DNA from: Geodermatophilus tzadiensis
Lineage (GTDB): Bacteria > Actinomycetota > Actinomycetes > Mycobacteriales > Geodermatophilaceae
Assembly: GCF_003002915.1 (NCBI RefSeq)
Contig: NZ_PVTG01000015.1
Span: 1-64,000, forward strand
Direction of reading: 5' to 3'
DNA: 64,000 bases
Part shown: piece by piece, positions 31,668 through 41,069 of the stretch
How positions within the stretch are numbered: the first letter of the stretch is position 1
How the letters are laid out: each line of letters begins with the position of its first letter
Position numbers and translations under genes: made by a program
The notes under the pieces: generated by a model
Databases searched by the model: none
What the model saw: only the letters and a program-made list of their open reading frames with translations
What the model was told of the DNA's origin: nothing

Positions 31668-32860
31668 ACGTCGGCCTCGGCGCCGAGCGGCACGGGCGCC
31701 TCGAGCGTCGGGGCGGGCGTCGTGGGAGTGGGAACGGCCAGGGCGGGGACGCCGACGTCGTCCCCCAGGTCGGCGGCGGCGAGCTGGCCGCAGGCGCCGT
31801 CGATGTCCTGGCCGCGGGTGTCGCGGACCGTCGTCGGCACCCCGTGGGCGCGCAGCCGGGCGACGAACTCCCGCTGCGCCGGCAGCGGGCTGGCGTCCCA
31901 CGGGCTGCCCGGCGTGGGGTTGAGCGGGATCAGGTTCACGTGCGCCAGCTTCCCGGCCAGCAGCCGGCCCAGCTGGTCGGCCCGCTCGGGCTGGTCGTTG
32001 ACGTCGCGGATGAGCGCGTACTCGACGGAGTACCGACGTCCGGTGCGGGCGGCGTAGGCGTCGGCCGCCTCGACGACCTCGGTCACCTTGTACCGGGTGT
32101 TGATCGGCACGAGGGTGTCGCGCAGCTCGTCGTCGGGGGCGTGCAGGCTGACCGCGAGGGTGACCGCCATGCCCTCCTCGGTGAGCTTCCGAATGCCGGG
32201 CACCAGGCCGACCGTGGAGACGGTGACCGAGCGCTGCGACAGGCCCAGGCCCCACGGCGCCGGGCCGAGCAGCGCGCGCAGCGTCTGGCGCACCCGCGGG
32301 TAGTTGGCCAGGGGCTCGCCCATGCCCATGAAGACGACGTTGGACAGCCGGCCCGGCCCGCCGGGGACCTCGCCGCCCGCCATGGCCGCGGCCGCGGCGA
32401 CGGCCTGGCCGACGATCTCCGCGGTCGACAGGTTGCGGGTCAGGCCGTTCTGGCCGGTGGCGCAGAAGGGGCAGGCCATGCCGCAGCCGGCCTGGCTGGA
32501 GATGCAGACGGTGGCGCGGTCGGGGTAGCGCATGAGCACGCTCTCGACCAGGGCGCCGTCGTGCAGCCGCCACAGCGTCTTGCGGGTGCGGCCGCCGTCG
32601 GCGCTCAGCGTGCGCACCGGGGTGAGCAGGCCGGGCAGCAGCGCACCGGTGAGCGCCTCGCGGGCGGCGGCCGGGAGGTCGGTCATCTGCGCCGGGTCGG
32701 TGACCCCGCGGAAGTAGTGCCGCGCGAGCTGGTCGGCGCGGAAGGCCGGGTGCCCGAGCTCGGCCACGGCGGCGCGCGCCTCCTCACGGGTCAGGTCGGC
32801 GAGGTGGCGCGGCGGCTTGCCCCGGCGCGGGGCGTCGAGGACCAGGGGCAGGGCAGTCAT
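31664..32860 (-). CDS. rlmN: Dual-specificity rRNA/tRNA methyltransferase RlmN
   Basis: Radical SAM enzyme making 2-methyladenosine at 23S A2503 and in some tRNAs. The 398-residue protein has the cluster motif [36 protein letters not shown] strands ([15 protein letters not shown]), SLHAPDD, and the resolving cysteine region near the end (DIDGACGQL). A Pro/Thr-rich tail of about 30 residues follows. The ATG is at 32860. Methylation by RlmN affects translation fidelity and drug sensitivity in other bacteria. Confidence 0.95.
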   Translation of the reverse strand: MTALPLVLDAPRRGKPPRHLADLTREEARAAVAELGHPAFRADQLARHYFRGVTDPAQMTDLPAAAREALTGALLPGLLTPVRTLSADGGRTRKTLWRLHDGALVESVLMRYPDRATVCISSQAGCGMACPFCATGQNGLTRNLSTAEIVGQAVAAAAAMAGGEVPGGPGRLSNVVFMGMGEPLANYPRVRQTLRALLGPAPWGLGLSQRSVTVSTVGLVPGIRKLTEEGMAVTLAVSLHAPDDELRDTLVPINTRYKVTEVVEAADAYAARTGRRYSVEYALIRDVNDQPERADQLGRLLAGKLAHVNLIPLNPTPGSPWDASPLPAQREFVARLRAHGVPTTVRDTRGQDIDGACGQLAAADLGDDVGVPALAVPTPTTPAPTLEAPVPLGAEADV

Positions 32861-32922
32861 GGCCTCCCCATGGTCCCACCCCCGGGCGCGTGGCGGGTCC
32901 CGCTACGGGTGAGCTGGCTCGC

Positions 32923-34113
32923 TCAGGGCGACACCGCCAGGAGGTCGGGCGTGCCGGGGGTGGAGGTCGGCGTCCCGGCCTGGTCCGTCGGGTCGGTCCC
33001 GTCCGGGGGCGTGGCGGGCGGGACGGGCTCCTCCACAGGCGGGACGACGGGCGGGACGACGGGCGGGACGTCGGGTGGGGCGGGCGGGGTGTCGGGCGGG
33101 TCGACGGGGTCCGGCACGGGCGCCTCCCAGGGGCCCGGCGGCACCGGCTCCTCCGCCGGCGGCACGGGGTCCGGCGGTCCTCCGGCCGGGACCTGGCCGC
33201 CACCGGGCACCGCTGCGGGAGTCTCGACGGCGGGGACCGAGGGGACGGCGGCGACGGCGGGCGGTGGCGCGGCCGGAGCTGGCGGGACCACCGCGGGTGG
33301 CGTCGTGGCGGGAGCCGGCGGGGTCGCCGGCGGGCCCACCTGGAGCCGCGCGCTGCGCACCGGTGCCGGTGCCGGGACGACGTCGGCGGCCTGCGCCGGG
33401 GTGGTCGGCACCGGGATGCTGCTGGTCGGGGCGGCGGGGACGAGGTCGGCCGCGCCGGAGGGCCCGGCCGTGGGCGCGGCCCGGGTCGGGACGGGAGCCC
33501 GCTCCGGGGACACCTCCACGGCCGCGGTCGGGACCGGCCCGGAGGCCGAGGTCACCAGCGTCGCGGCGCCCGCGATGCCGCCCGCGGCGAGCAGCACGAG
33601 CGCACCGACGATCCCCACCCGGCGCCGGGGGCGGGGCCGCGGGCCGACGACGACCGGCCGGTCCCCGGCCGCGACGGCACCGGCCGGCTCGGGGTCGTCC
33701 GCGGGACGGGGCCCGTCGTCCGTGGCGACGTCGTCCGTGGCGACGCCGTCCGCTGGGACGGCCGCCGCGACGTCGTCCGTGAGGACGTCCTCCGTGGGGT
33801 CGGGTCCGACCGTGACGGGCTCGAGGACGGGCTCGACGACCACGGGCTCGTTGACCACGGGCTCGACGACCACCTCGCCGGGCGGCCCCTCGTGGGTGTC
33901 GACGTCCTCGTCGGCCTCGTCGTCGGCGTCGTCGTCCGCGTGACCGTCCGCGGGACCGTCCGGTCGCCCCTCGGCGGGATCGCCGCCCCCGGGCACCTCG
34001 TCCGCACCCAGCCAGTCGGGCAGCCAGTCCGCCCACTCCTCGGCGGGCGGCACGGGTCCCTCCGTGCCGGGCGCCCGGTCGTCCGTTCCCTCGTCGTCCT
34101 GCTGCGCCGCCAT
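32923..34113 (-). CDS. Single-pass membrane protein with acidic and proline-rich regions
   Basis: A 396-residue protein of unknown function. Residues 1-155 are strongly acidic (Asp/Glu repeats such as VATDDVATDD), a basic stretch PRPRPRRR precedes a helix at about 166-188, and the last 200 residues are Pro/Ala/Val-rich with repeats like PPVVPPVVPP. The likely topology is acidic tail inside, proline-rich arm across the wall. The ATG at 34113 has GAGGTGGG upstream; an ATG at 34140 is possible. It diverges from the SpoU gene. Low complexity makes homology weak. Confidence 0.65.
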   Translation of the reverse strand: MAAQQDDEGTDDRAPGTEGPVPPAEEWADWLPDWLGADEVPGGGDPAEGRPDGPADGHADDDADDEADEDVDTHEGPPGEVVVEPVVNEPVVVEPVLEPVTVGPDPTEDVLTDDVAAAVPADGVATDDVATDDGPRPADDPEPAGAVAAGDRPVVVGPRPRPRRRVGIVGALVLLAAGGIAGAATLVTSASGPVPTAAVEVSPERAPVPTRAAPTAGPSGAADLVPAAPTSSIPVPTTPAQAADVVPAPAPVRSARLQVGPPATPPAPATTPPAVVPPAPAAPPPAVAAVPSVPAVETPAAVPGGGQVPAGGPPDPVPPAEEPVPPGPWEAPVPDPVDPPDTPPAPPDVPPVVPPVVPPVEEPVPPATPPDGTDPTDQAGTPTSTPGTPDLLAVSP

Positions 34114-34211
34114 CCCACCTCGATTACCGCTAGTTGTCATCCAGTCACACTGGGTCTTGACATGGTGCCGGACGGACCGGCCGGACTCCCGGAGGCGCGA
34201 CGGCAGCCCAC

Positions 34212-34217
34212 TAGCGT
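34212..34217 (+). promoter_or_regulatory. Candidate -10 of a leaderless promoter
   Basis: TAGCGT lies exactly 7 bases before the GTG at 34225, with no ribosome binding site in between. The same hexamer and spacing recur before the GTG at 43858. Confidence 0.55.
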
Positions 34218-34224
34218 CGGCCGG

Positions 34225-34860
34225 GTGACCGAGGCGGAGACCGGGAGCACCCCGCTGGACACGGTGGGGGTGGGCCCCTGGCAGGGGACGTGGCCCGACG
34301 ACCCGCGCTACGACCCGGACCTGCTCGCGCACGGCGACCGGCGCAACGTCGTCGACCGGTACCGCTACTGGACCGTCGAGGCGATCGTCGCCGACCTCGA
34401 CCCGCGCCGCCACGCCTTCCACGTCGCCATCGAGAACTGGCGGCACGACCTCAACATCGGCACGGTCGTGCGCACCGCGAACGCCTTCCTCGCCGCGGAG
34501 GTGCACGTCGTCGGCCGCAAGCGCTGGAACCGCCGCGGCGCGATGGTCACCGACCGGTACCTGCACGTGCGCCACCACCCCGACGCCGCCGCCTTCGGCG
34601 CGTGGGCGCGCGCGGCGGGGCTGCCGGTGCTCGCCGTCGACAACCTCCCCGGCGCCCGGCCGATCGAGACCGCGCAGCTGCCGCGGGCGTGCGTGCTGCT
34701 CTTCGGCCAGGAGGGCACCGGCCTGTCCGCGGAGGCGCGGGAGGTCGCCGACGACGTCCTGTCCATCGCCCAGTTCGGCTCCACCCGCTCGATCAACGCC
34801 GGCGTCGCCGCGGGGATCGCCATGCACGCGTGGATCCGCCGGCACGCGGAGGTCCGGTGA
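34225..34860 (+). CDS. SpoU/TrmH family RNA 2'-O-methyltransferase
   Basis: A 211-residue SPOUT methyltransferase. HVAIENWRHDLNIGTVVRTAN is motif 1 (the NIGTVVRTAN asparagine/arginine), CVLLFGQEGTGLS is motif 2, and IAQFGSTRSINAGVAAGIAM is motif 3 of the SAM-binding knot. The target, tRNA or rRNA ribose, cannot be told from sequence. The GTG at 34225 looks leaderless. Its stop overlaps the sigma factor start as GTGA, so the two form an operon. Confidence 0.88.
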   Translation: MTEAETGSTPLDTVGVGPWQGTWPDDPRYDPDLLAHGDRRNVVDRYRYWTVEAIVADLDPRRHAFHVAIENWRHDLNIGTVVRTANAFLAAEVHVVGRKRWNRRGAMVTDRYLHVRHHPDAAAFGAWARAAGLPVLAVDNLPGARPIETAQLPRACVLLFGQEGTGLSAEAREVADDVLSIAQFGSTRSINAGVAAGIAMHAWIRRHAEVR

Positions 34861-35861
34861 CACCGGACGACGACGTCGCCGCCGCCCGCGCCGGGGACGA
34901 GGCGGCGTTCACCCGCTTGGCGCAGCGGCACCGCCGGGAGCTCGCCGCGCACTGCTACCGGATGCTCGGCTCGCCGCACGACGCCGAGGACGCGCTGCAG
35001 GAGACGCTGTTGGCCGCCTGGCGCGGGCTGCCGGGCTTCGAGGGGCGCAGCTCGCTGCGCACCTGGCTGTACCGCGTGGCGACGTCGGTCTGCCTGCGGC
35101 AGGCGCAACGCCGGCCGCGTCTGCTGTCCCCGGACGCCGGCCCGCCGCGCTCGGACGTCACCGACCTCGGCGAGCCGGTGCCGGGGCCGGTGTGGCTCGA
35201 GCCGCTGCCCGAGGACCTCGTCGACGACGACGCCGACGACCTCGACCCGGCCGCCGCCTACCTGCGCCGGGAGAGCGTCGAGCTGGCCTACGTCGCCGCA
35301 CTGCAGCACCTGCCGGCGACCCAGCGCGCCGTCCTCCTGCTGCGCGAGGTCCTCGGCTACAGCGCGGCGGAGACCGCGGCGCTGCTCGACACCACGCCCG
35401 CCTCGGTCAACAGCGCGCTGCAGCGGGCCCGCGGCGGCCTCGCCCAGCGGCTGCCCGCCCGCAGCCAGCAGGCCGAGCTGGCCCGGCTCGGCGACGCGGG
35501 CCGGGCCGCGCTGGTCGAGCGGTTCGTGGCCGCCTGGGAGCGCGCCGACGTCGACGCGCTGCTGGAGCTGCTCACCGAGGACGTCCGGTTCACCATGCCC
35601 CCGCTGCCGGCCTGGTTCGCCGGGCGCGACGACGTCGGCCGCTTCCTCGCCCGGCGGGTGTTCGCCACCCCGTGGCGGCTGCGGCCGGCCACGGTGAACG
35701 CCTCGCTCGGGCTGCTCTGCGAGCAGCACGCCGACGGCGCCTGGCGCCCGGGGTCGGTGACCGTGCTCGGGCTGCGCGAGGGCCGGGTCGGCTGGATCGC
35801 CGGCTTCGTCGACCCGGCGCTGCACGCGGTGTTCGCAACCGGGTCCGCGGGCGACCGATGA
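34857..35861 (+). CDS. ECF sigma factor with C-terminal SnoaL-like domain
   Basis: A 334-residue extracytoplasmic-function sigma factor. Region 2 shows HCYRMLGSPHDAEDALQETL and SSLRTWLYRVAT, region 4 shows LPATQRAVLLLREVLGYSAAETA with the recognition helix near SVNSALQRAR, and residues after about 210 form an NTF2/SnoaL-like domain (VERFVAAWERADVDALLELL). This layout is that of SigJ and ECF41-like sigmas, where the extension replaces or helps an anti-sigma. No anti-sigma gene is adjacent. Target genes may include the DHFR-like gene 60 bases downstream. Confidence 0.9.
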   Translation: MTPDDDVAAARAGDEAAFTRLAQRHRRELAAHCYRMLGSPHDAEDALQETLLAAWRGLPGFEGRSSLRTWLYRVATSVCLRQAQRRPRLLSPDAGPPRSDVTDLGEPVPGPVWLEPLPEDLVDDDADDLDPAAAYLRRESVELAYVAALQHLPATQRAVLLLREVLGYSAAETAALLDTTPASVNSALQRARGGLAQRLPARSQQAELARLGDAGRAALVERFVAAWERADVDALLELLTEDVRFTMPPLPAWFAGRDDVGRFLARRVFATPWRLRPATVNASLGLLCEQHADGAWRPGSVTVLGLREGRVGWIAGFVDPALHAVFATGSAGDR

Positions 35862-35921
35862 ACCGGCGCCCTCCCGTGTCTCTGCACGGGTGAGGAACCC
35901 ACCCGACCCGAGGAGAGCACC

Positions 35922-36539
35922 GTGAGCACCGTCGTCGTCAGCAGCATCGTGTCCCTGGACGGCTACGTCGCCGGCCCCGGCGGGGACATCTCCGGCCTGA
36001 CCATGGACGCGTCCTTCGACGCCCACAACCTCGAGCGGCTGCGCGCCGCCCGGACCCTGCTCATGGGGGCCACCACCTACCGCGGCATGTCGGCGTACTG
36101 GCCCGCCGTCGCCGCCGACCCGTCGGCGTCGCCGGCGGTGGGCCTGGACCCGTCGGTGGCGCCCGTGCACCGCGAGACGGCCGAGCGCAACGGCCGGCTG
36201 CCCAAGGTGGTCGTGTCCGACACCCTCACGCCGGCCGACGGCGGCCCGTGGGCGGACACGACCACGGTCGTGCGGCGCGCCGAGGCCCGGCGCACGGTGG
36301 CCGGGCTGCGCCAGGAGGACGGCGGGGAGGTGCTGGTCTTCGGCAGCCGGACGCTGTGGGGCGACCTGCTCGCCGCCGGCCTGGTCGACGAGCTGTACCT
36401 GCTCGTCTCCCCGGTCGTGCTGGGCGCCGGCCTCGCCGCCTTCCCGCCCGGGACCGCGGCCCGCCTCACTCTGCGCGAGGCCCGCCCGCTGCCGGGCTCG
36501 GGCAACGTGCTGCTGCACCACACCGTCGAGCGCGGGTGA
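35922..36539 (+). CDS. Dihydrofolate reductase-like protein (RibD C-terminal fold)
   Basis: A 205-residue NADPH-type reductase of the RibD_C family: VSSIVSLDGYVAGPGGDISG at the start, LLMGATTYRGM, VVVSDTLTP, VFGSRTLWGDLLAAGLVDEL, and LVSPVVLGAGL. The true substrate is unknown; such stand-alone proteins are not classical DHFR. The GTG at 35922 has GAGGAG upstream. It directly follows the ECF sigma gene after a small hairpin (35873-35890) and may be its regulatory target. Confidence 0.85.
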   Translation: MSTVVVSSIVSLDGYVAGPGGDISGLTMDASFDAHNLERLRAARTLLMGATTYRGMSAYWPAVAADPSASPAVGLDPSVAPVHRETAERNGRLPKVVVSDTLTPADGGPWADTTTVVRRAEARRTVAGLRQEDGGEVLVFGSRTLWGDLLAAGLVDELYLLVSPVVLGAGLAAFPPGTAARLTLREARPLPGSGNVLLHHTVERG

Positions 36540-36564
36540 GGGTGCCGAGCGCCCGCCGGTGCGC

Positions 36565-36570
36565 CAGGCT
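36565..36570 (+). promoter_or_regulatory. Candidate -10 of a leaderless promoter
   Basis: CAGGCT lies 7 bases before the GTG at 36578. It matches less well than TAGCGT but has the same spacing, and no ribosome binding site is seen. Confidence 0.35.
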
Positions 36571-36577
36571 CGGTCGG

Positions 36578-37339
36578 GTGAGCCGACTCGACGACGTCGA
36601 CCTGTCCGCCCGGCTGCCGAAGAAGGAGGCCAGGGACCAGCTGGCCGCCGCCCAGCAGCGGCTGGTGCACCTGCGCCTGTTCCTCGGCGGGCAGCTCGGC
36701 GGGCCGATCGGGCCACCGGTGTGCGTGCTGTTCGAGGGCTGGGACGCCTCCGGCAAGGGCGGGGCCATCAAGCGGCTGGTCGACGAGCTCGACCCGCGGC
36801 ACGTGCGGGTGGCCCAGTTCGCCGCGCCCAACCCGGACGAGAAGCGGCACCACTTCCTGTGGCGCTTCTGGCCGGTGCTGCCCGGCTGGGGCGGCATGGC
36901 CGTCCTCGACCGCACCTGGTACGGCCGGGTGCTCGTCGAGCGCGTGGAGGGCTTCGCCACGGAGGAGGCCTGGCAGCGGGCCTACGGCGAGATCGTCGAC
37001 CTGGAGACCACGCTGGCCGCCGAGGGCACGGTGCTGGTGAAGTTCTGGCTGCACGTCTCGCCCGAGGAGCAGCTGCGCCGCTTCGAGTCCCGCGCCGCCG
37101 ACCCCTACCGCGCCTGGAAGCTCACCGACGAGGACTGGCGCAACCGGGACAAGCGGGCGGCCTACGAGGACGCCGTCGAGGAGATGCTCGAGCGCACCGA
37201 CCACCCCGGCGGGCGCTGGACCGTCGTCCCCGGTGACGACAAGCGCTACGCGCGGGTGGCCGTCGTCCGCACCGTGTGCGAGGCGATCGAGTCGGCGCTG
37301 GCCGCCCGCGGGATCGACCCCGACGCGCTGCCCGCGTGA
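36578..37339 (+). CDS. Polyphosphate kinase 2 family protein
   Basis: A 253-residue PPK2-fold polyphosphate:nucleotide phosphotransferase, which phosphorylates nucleotides from polyphosphate or the reverse. Walker A is in FEGWDASGKGGAIKRL near residue 50, Walker B-like VLDRTWYGRVLVERVEGF follows, and the lid has the conserved DEDWRNRDKRAAYEDAVEEM. Single-domain length fits class I or III. It may restore nucleotide pools under stress. Its stop overlaps the next gene as GTGA. Confidence 0.92.
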   Translation: MSRLDDVDLSARLPKKEARDQLAAAQQRLVHLRLFLGGQLGGPIGPPVCVLFEGWDASGKGGAIKRLVDELDPRHVRVAQFAAPNPDEKRHHFLWRFWPVLPGWGGMAVLDRTWYGRVLVERVEGFATEEAWQRAYGEIVDLETTLAAEGTVLVKFWLHVSPEEQLRRFESRAADPYRAWKLTDEDWRNRDKRAAYEDAVEEMLERTDHPGGRWTVVPGDDKRYARVAVVRTVCEAIESALAARGIDPDALPA

Positions 37340-38448
37340 GCGTCCTCGTCCACCTCTGCGAGCCGGCCACCTGGCGGGCGGCGCTGGCGGTGGGCGCGCT
37401 GCACCCCGACGGGGCCTTCGTCCACCTGTCGCGGCCGGAGCAGGTGCACCTGCCGGCCACCCGGCTGTTCCCCGCCCGGCGCGACCTGGTGCTGCTCGTC
37501 GTCGACCCGGCCCGGCTGGCCGACCCCGTCGTCGAGGAGCCCGGCGTCCCCGGCGACCCCGAGGGCGCGCGCTTCCCGCACCTGTACGGGCCGCTGCCGG
37601 CGCCCGCGGTGGTCGCCGTCGTCCCGTACCGGCCGCCCGTGCCGCCGCTGCTGCCCGCGCCGGACGACGCCCTCGGCCGGGCGGTGGCGCTCGCGCTGTC
37701 GGTGCGCACCCGCCGCGCGGCCGAGGTGCGCGACGTGCCCGGCGGCGTCGTGGTGCTCGACCCCCGCTTCCCGCACTCCCGCGACGACAACCGGCTGGTG
37801 GTCGTCGAGCCGGTCGACGCCGACACCGTCGAGCGGGCCGCCACCACCACCGGCCTGCCGCACCCGGCGGCCACGCTGGCCTGGGCCGGCGCGGACGACG
37901 TCGCCGCGGAGCTGGCCCGGCGCGGGTGGCAGGCCGAGGAGCTGCAGGTCATGGCCCGCCCGCCGGCGCCGGCGCTGCCCGGGGCGGAGCGGGCCGAGGT
38001 GGTCGACCAGCGCGAGGTGCACCCGTTCTGGGAGGCCGGGTGGCGGCGGGGCCTGGCCGGGACGCCCGACCTCGAGGAGGTGGTCGCGCAGCTGGTCGGC
38101 CGGGAGCACCGCACCGACCGGGTCGTGGCCGTCACCGACGTGGCGGTGCGGGAGTCCGGCCGGGTGGTGGCCTCCGGGCAGCTGCGGGTGGACGGCGCGA
38201 CGGCGGCCGTCGAGGCGGTGGGCACCGCCCCCGAGGCGCGGGGCCGCGGGCACGCCGACGCCGTCCTCGCCCGGCTGCTGGAGCGGGCCGCCGACGCCGG
38301 CTGCGACCTGGCGGTGCTGGAGGCCGACGCCGCCGACTGGCCGCGGCACTGGTACGCCCGGCGGGGCTTCACCGTCGTCGGCTCGACGTGGGAGGTGACC
38401 GCCGCCGCGGACCCTCAGGCCGGGGCGACCCAGGACAGCAGCAGGTAG
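37336..38448 (+). CDS. DUF952-GNAT fusion protein
   Basis: A 370-residue protein. Residues 1-100 match DUF952 (LVHLCEPATWRAALAVGA, DGAFVHLSRPEQV, FPHLYGPLP), a small fold often stand-alone. The rest is a GNAT-like region with a middle part (VVLDPRFPHSRDDNRLVV) and a C-terminal acetyl-CoA segment TAPEARGRGHADAVLARLLE and HWYARRGFTVVGS. The substrate is unknown. It is translationally coupled to PPK2 and overlaps the cdsA 3' end by 34 bases on the other strand. The fusion could also be a two-domain GNAT with a DUF952 cap. Confidence 0.82.
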   Translation: MSVLVHLCEPATWRAALAVGALHPDGAFVHLSRPEQVHLPATRLFPARRDLVLLVVDPARLADPVVEEPGVPGDPEGARFPHLYGPLPAPAVVAVVPYRPPVPPLLPAPDDALGRAVALALSVRTRRAAEVRDVPGGVVVLDPRFPHSRDDNRLVVVEPVDADTVERAATTTGLPHPAATLAWAGADDVAAELARRGWQAEELQVMARPPAPALPGAERAEVVDQREVHPFWEAGWRRGLAGTPDLEEVVAQLVGREHRTDRVVAVTDVAVRESGRVVASGQLRVDGATAAVEAVGTAPEARGRGHADAVLARLLERAADAGCDLAVLEADAADWPRHWYARRGFTVVGSTWEVTAAADPQAGATQDSSR

Positions 38449-39527
38449 GCGACCGCGGCGGAGGGCAGCAGGCTGTCCAAGCGGTCCATGATCCCGCCGT
38501 GGCCGGGCAGCAGGGTCCCCATGTCCTTGATGCCCAGGTCCCGCTTGACCAGGGACTCCCCGAGGTCGCCCGCGGTGGCGCTGACGGCGAGCGCGGCGCC
38601 GAAGAGCACCCCGCCCCACCACGGCCCGTCGAGGCCGAGGGTGACCAGCGGGGTGGCCACCGCGATGCAGGCCACCAGCGACCCGGCCATGCCCTCCCAC
38701 GACTTCTTCGGGCTCACCGTGGGCGCCATGGGGTGGCGGCCGAACAGCACGCCGGCGGTGTAGCCGCCGACGTCGTTGCCGACCACCGTCGCGATGAACA
38801 GCAGCACCCGCACCGCCCCGTCGTCGGGCACCAGCAGCAGCACCGCGAACCCGGCCAGCAGCGGCACGTACAGGGCGACGAAGACCCCGGCCGAGGCGTC
38901 GCGCAGGTAGCCCTCCGGCCCGTCGCCGAGCCGCCACAGCAGGACGGCGACCGCGGTGAGGAGGAAGGCGGTCACCAGCCCGTCGGGACCGCGGGTCCAG
39001 GCCAGCGCCAGCATGGCGACGGTGCCGACGGCCAGCGGGACGAGCGGGGCCCGCGCTCCCCCGGCCTCCAGTGCCCGCACCAGCTCGACGACGCCGACCA
39101 GGATCGCCGCGCCCACGACCAGCAGGAACGCCGGGCGGTAGACCAGCAGCGAGGCGATGATGACCGCGCCCAGCCCGAGGCCGACGCCGATGGCGGCGAC
39201 CAGGTTCCGCCCGGCGCGGCTGCTCGTCGGCGGGACGAGGTCGGGTTCGGGGTCCGGCGGCGCGGCCAGGGTCGACCCGGTCGGGGCGGGAGGACCACCG
39301 GCCGGCACGGGCATCTCCTGGGTGCCCGGGACCGGCGCCGGTACCGGCGGCGGTCCCGGCGCGGCGACGGGCGCGGCGGCCGTGCGCGGGCCGGTCGGCG
39401 GGGAGGCCGGCCGGGCCGGACCGGGGGGCGGGGGCGGCGGCGGTGCGGGGAGCCGGACGACCGGGACCGGCCCGGTGTCGGCGTCCCGGGACGGGCCGGC
39501 CCCGGCGGCGTCGGGACGGGAGGTCAT
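38415..39527 (-). CDS. cdsA: Phosphatidate cytidylyltransferase
   Basis: Makes CDP-diacylglycerol, the precursor of all membrane phospholipids, at the inner membrane. The 370-residue protein has a long Pro/Ala-rich cytoplasmic head (about 105 residues), eight or so hydrophobic helices, and the CDS signature near the end (SATAGDLGESLVKRDLGIKD and GHGGIMDRLDSLL). The head is longer than in most bacteria. The start at 39527 is followed upstream by frr after a 21-base gap, the standard frr-cdsA order. Confidence 0.95.
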   Translation of the reverse strand: MTSRPDAAGAGPSRDADTGPVPVVRLPAPPPPPPPGPARPASPPTGPRTAAAPVAAPGPPPVPAPVPGTQEMPVPAGGPPAPTGSTLAAPPDPEPDLVPPTSSRAGRNLVAAIGVGLGLGAVIIASLLVYRPAFLLVVGAAILVGVVELVRALEAGGARAPLVPLAVGTVAMLALAWTRGPDGLVTAFLLTAVAVLLWRLGDGPEGYLRDASAGVFVALYVPLLAGFAVLLLVPDDGAVRVLLFIATVVGNDVGGYTAGVLFGRHPMAPTVSPKKSWEGMAGSLVACIAVATPLVTLGLDGPWWGGVLFGAALAVSATAGDLGESLVKRDLGIKDMGTLLPGHGGIMDRLDSLLPSAAVAYLLLSWVAPA

Positions 39528-39548
39528 GGGAGGACCGGGGAGAGCGGC

Positions 39549-40106
39549 TCAGACCTCGAGCAGCTCGCTCTCCTTGTTCTTGACCGCCTCGTCGATGGCC
39601 GAGACGTGCTGGGCGGTGAGGTCGTCGAGCTCCTTCTCCGCGCGGCGCACGTCGTCCTCGCCGGCCTCGCCGTCCTTGGCGATGCGGTCGAGCTCCTCCT
39701 TGGAGCGGCGGCGCACGTTGCGGATGGCGACCTTGGCGTCCTCGCCCTTGCTGCGCGCCATCTTCACCAGGTCACGGCGGCGCTCCTCGGTCAGCTGCGG
39801 GAAGACCACGCGGATGATCTGGCCGTCGTTGGTCGGGTTGACGCCGAGGTCGCTGTCGCGGATGGCCCGCTCGATCGCCGTCAGCTGGCTGTTGTCGTAG
39901 GGCTTGATGACCGCCATGCGCGCCTCGGGCACGGTGATCGAGGACATCTGCGGCACCGGGGTGGGAGCGCCGTAGTAGTCGACCAGGATCTTGTTGAACA
40001 TCGAGGGGGCGGCGCGGCCGGTGCGCACCGAGCCGAGGTCCTCCCGAGCGACCGACAGGGCCTTGTCCATCCGCTCCTCGGCGTCGAGCAGGGTGTCGTC
40101 GATCAC
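39549..40106 (-). CDS. frr: Ribosome recycling factor
   Basis: Splits post-termination ribosomes together with EF-G. The 185-residue protein has the three-helix-bundle signature [53 protein letters not shown] and [13 protein letters not shown]. The length is exactly typical. The GTG at 40106 has GGAGGAGAG upstream. It lies between pyrH and cdsA as in nearly all actinobacteria. Confidence 0.98.
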   Translation of the reverse strand: MIDDTLLDAEERMDKALSVAREDLGSVRTGRAAPSMFNKILVDYYGAPTPVPQMSSITVPEARMAVIKPYDNSQLTAIERAIRDSDLGVNPTNDGQIIRVVFPQLTEERRRDLVKMARSKGEDAKVAIRNVRRRSKEELDRIAKDGEAGEDDVRRAEKELDDLTAQHVSAIDEAVKNKESELLEV

Positions 40107-40176
40107 GGGTCTCTCCTCCTGCGGCGGGTGCGTCCCCGCCGTCGTCCTGCGGTGCGGTGTCCTCGTGCGGGCGCGC

Positions 40177-40962
40177 TCAGCTGATCAGCGTCCCGATCCT
40201 CTCACCCGCCGCGGCGCGGGCGATGTTGCCGTCGCGCAGCAGGTTGAACACCACGATCGGCATCCGGTTGTCCATGCACAGGCTGATGGCCGTGGCGTCG
40301 GCGACCTTGAGCTGGTCGGCGAGCACCGTGGCGTACTCGAGGTCGTCGTACATGGTGGCGGCCGGGTTGGTGCGCGGGTCGTCGTCGTAGACGCCGTCGA
40401 CGCCGTTCTTGGCCATCAGCAGCACCTGGCAGCCGATCTCCAGGGCCCGCTGCGCGGCGACGGTGTCGGTGGAGAAGTAGGGCATGCCGGCGCCGGCGCC
40501 GAAGATGACCAGCCGGCCCTTCTCCATGTGCCGCACGGCCTTGCGCGGGATGTAGGGCTCGGCGACCTGGCCCATGGTGATCGCGGTCTGCACGCGGGTC
40601 TCCAGGCCCACCTGCTCGCAGAACGCCTGCAGGGCGAGGGCGTTCATGACCGTGCCCAGCATGCCCATATAGTCGGCGTGCCGGCGGTCCATCCCGGCCT
40701 CGGCGAGCTCGGCGCCGCGGAAGAAGTTGCCCCCGCCGACGACGACGGCGACCTGGGTGCCGCCGTGCACGACCGAGGCCAGCTGCTCGGCGATGCTGTG
40801 CACGATGCCGCCGTCGACGCCGACGCTGCCGCCGCCGAAGGCCTCACCGGAGAGCTTGAGCAGCACCCGCTGGTAGCCGTCGCCGTCGGCGGGCTGGAAG
40901 GCGCTGGGCGCCGAGAGCGGCGGGTGCTGGGAGGTCGTCTGCGGCGCGGCGGTGTCGGTCAA
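40177..40962 (-). CDS. pyrH: UMP kinase
   Basis: Phosphorylates UMP to UDP in pyrimidine synthesis; hexameric, allosterically regulated. The 261-residue protein has [42 protein letters not shown] and [12 protein letters not shown]. No ATG or GTG exists near the domain start; the TTG at 40962, shortly after an AGGGATGAG stretch, is the best start and adds 29 low-complexity residues. A CAGGAT hexamer at 40996-41001 may be its -10. It is separated from tsf by palindrome copy C. Confidence 0.94.
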   Translation of the reverse strand: MTDTAAPQTTSQHPPLSAPSAFQPADGDGYQRVLLKLSGEAFGGGSVGVDGGIVHSIAEQLASVVHGGTQVAVVVGGGNFFRGAELAEAGMDRRHADYMGMLGTVMNALALQAFCEQVGLETRVQTAITMGQVAEPYIPRKAVRHMEKGRLVIFGAGAGMPYFSTDTVAAQRALEIGCQVLLMAKNGVDGVYDDDPRTNPAATMYDDLEYATVLADQLKVADATAISLCMDNRMPIVVFNLLRDGNIARAAAGERIGTLIS

Positions 40963-41069
40963 CTGCTCATCCCTCGCTCGACGTCGTTGGGCGTGATCCT
41001 GCCAAACGGTGGGCCGGGCGCCAGCCGGGCCCGCAGACGCCACCGGCCCCGCCCCGGGTCGGGGCGGAC

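Noticed and set aside
34157-34162. TTGACA as -35 of the SpoU gene
   Set aside because: It is about 50 bases from the TAGCGT hexamer, too far for a sigma-70 promoter.
35873-35890. ECF-type promoter (GGAAC) before the DHFR-like gene
   Set aside because: A GGAACC occurs nearby but no matching -10 at proper distance; only a 6-bp hairpin is clear.
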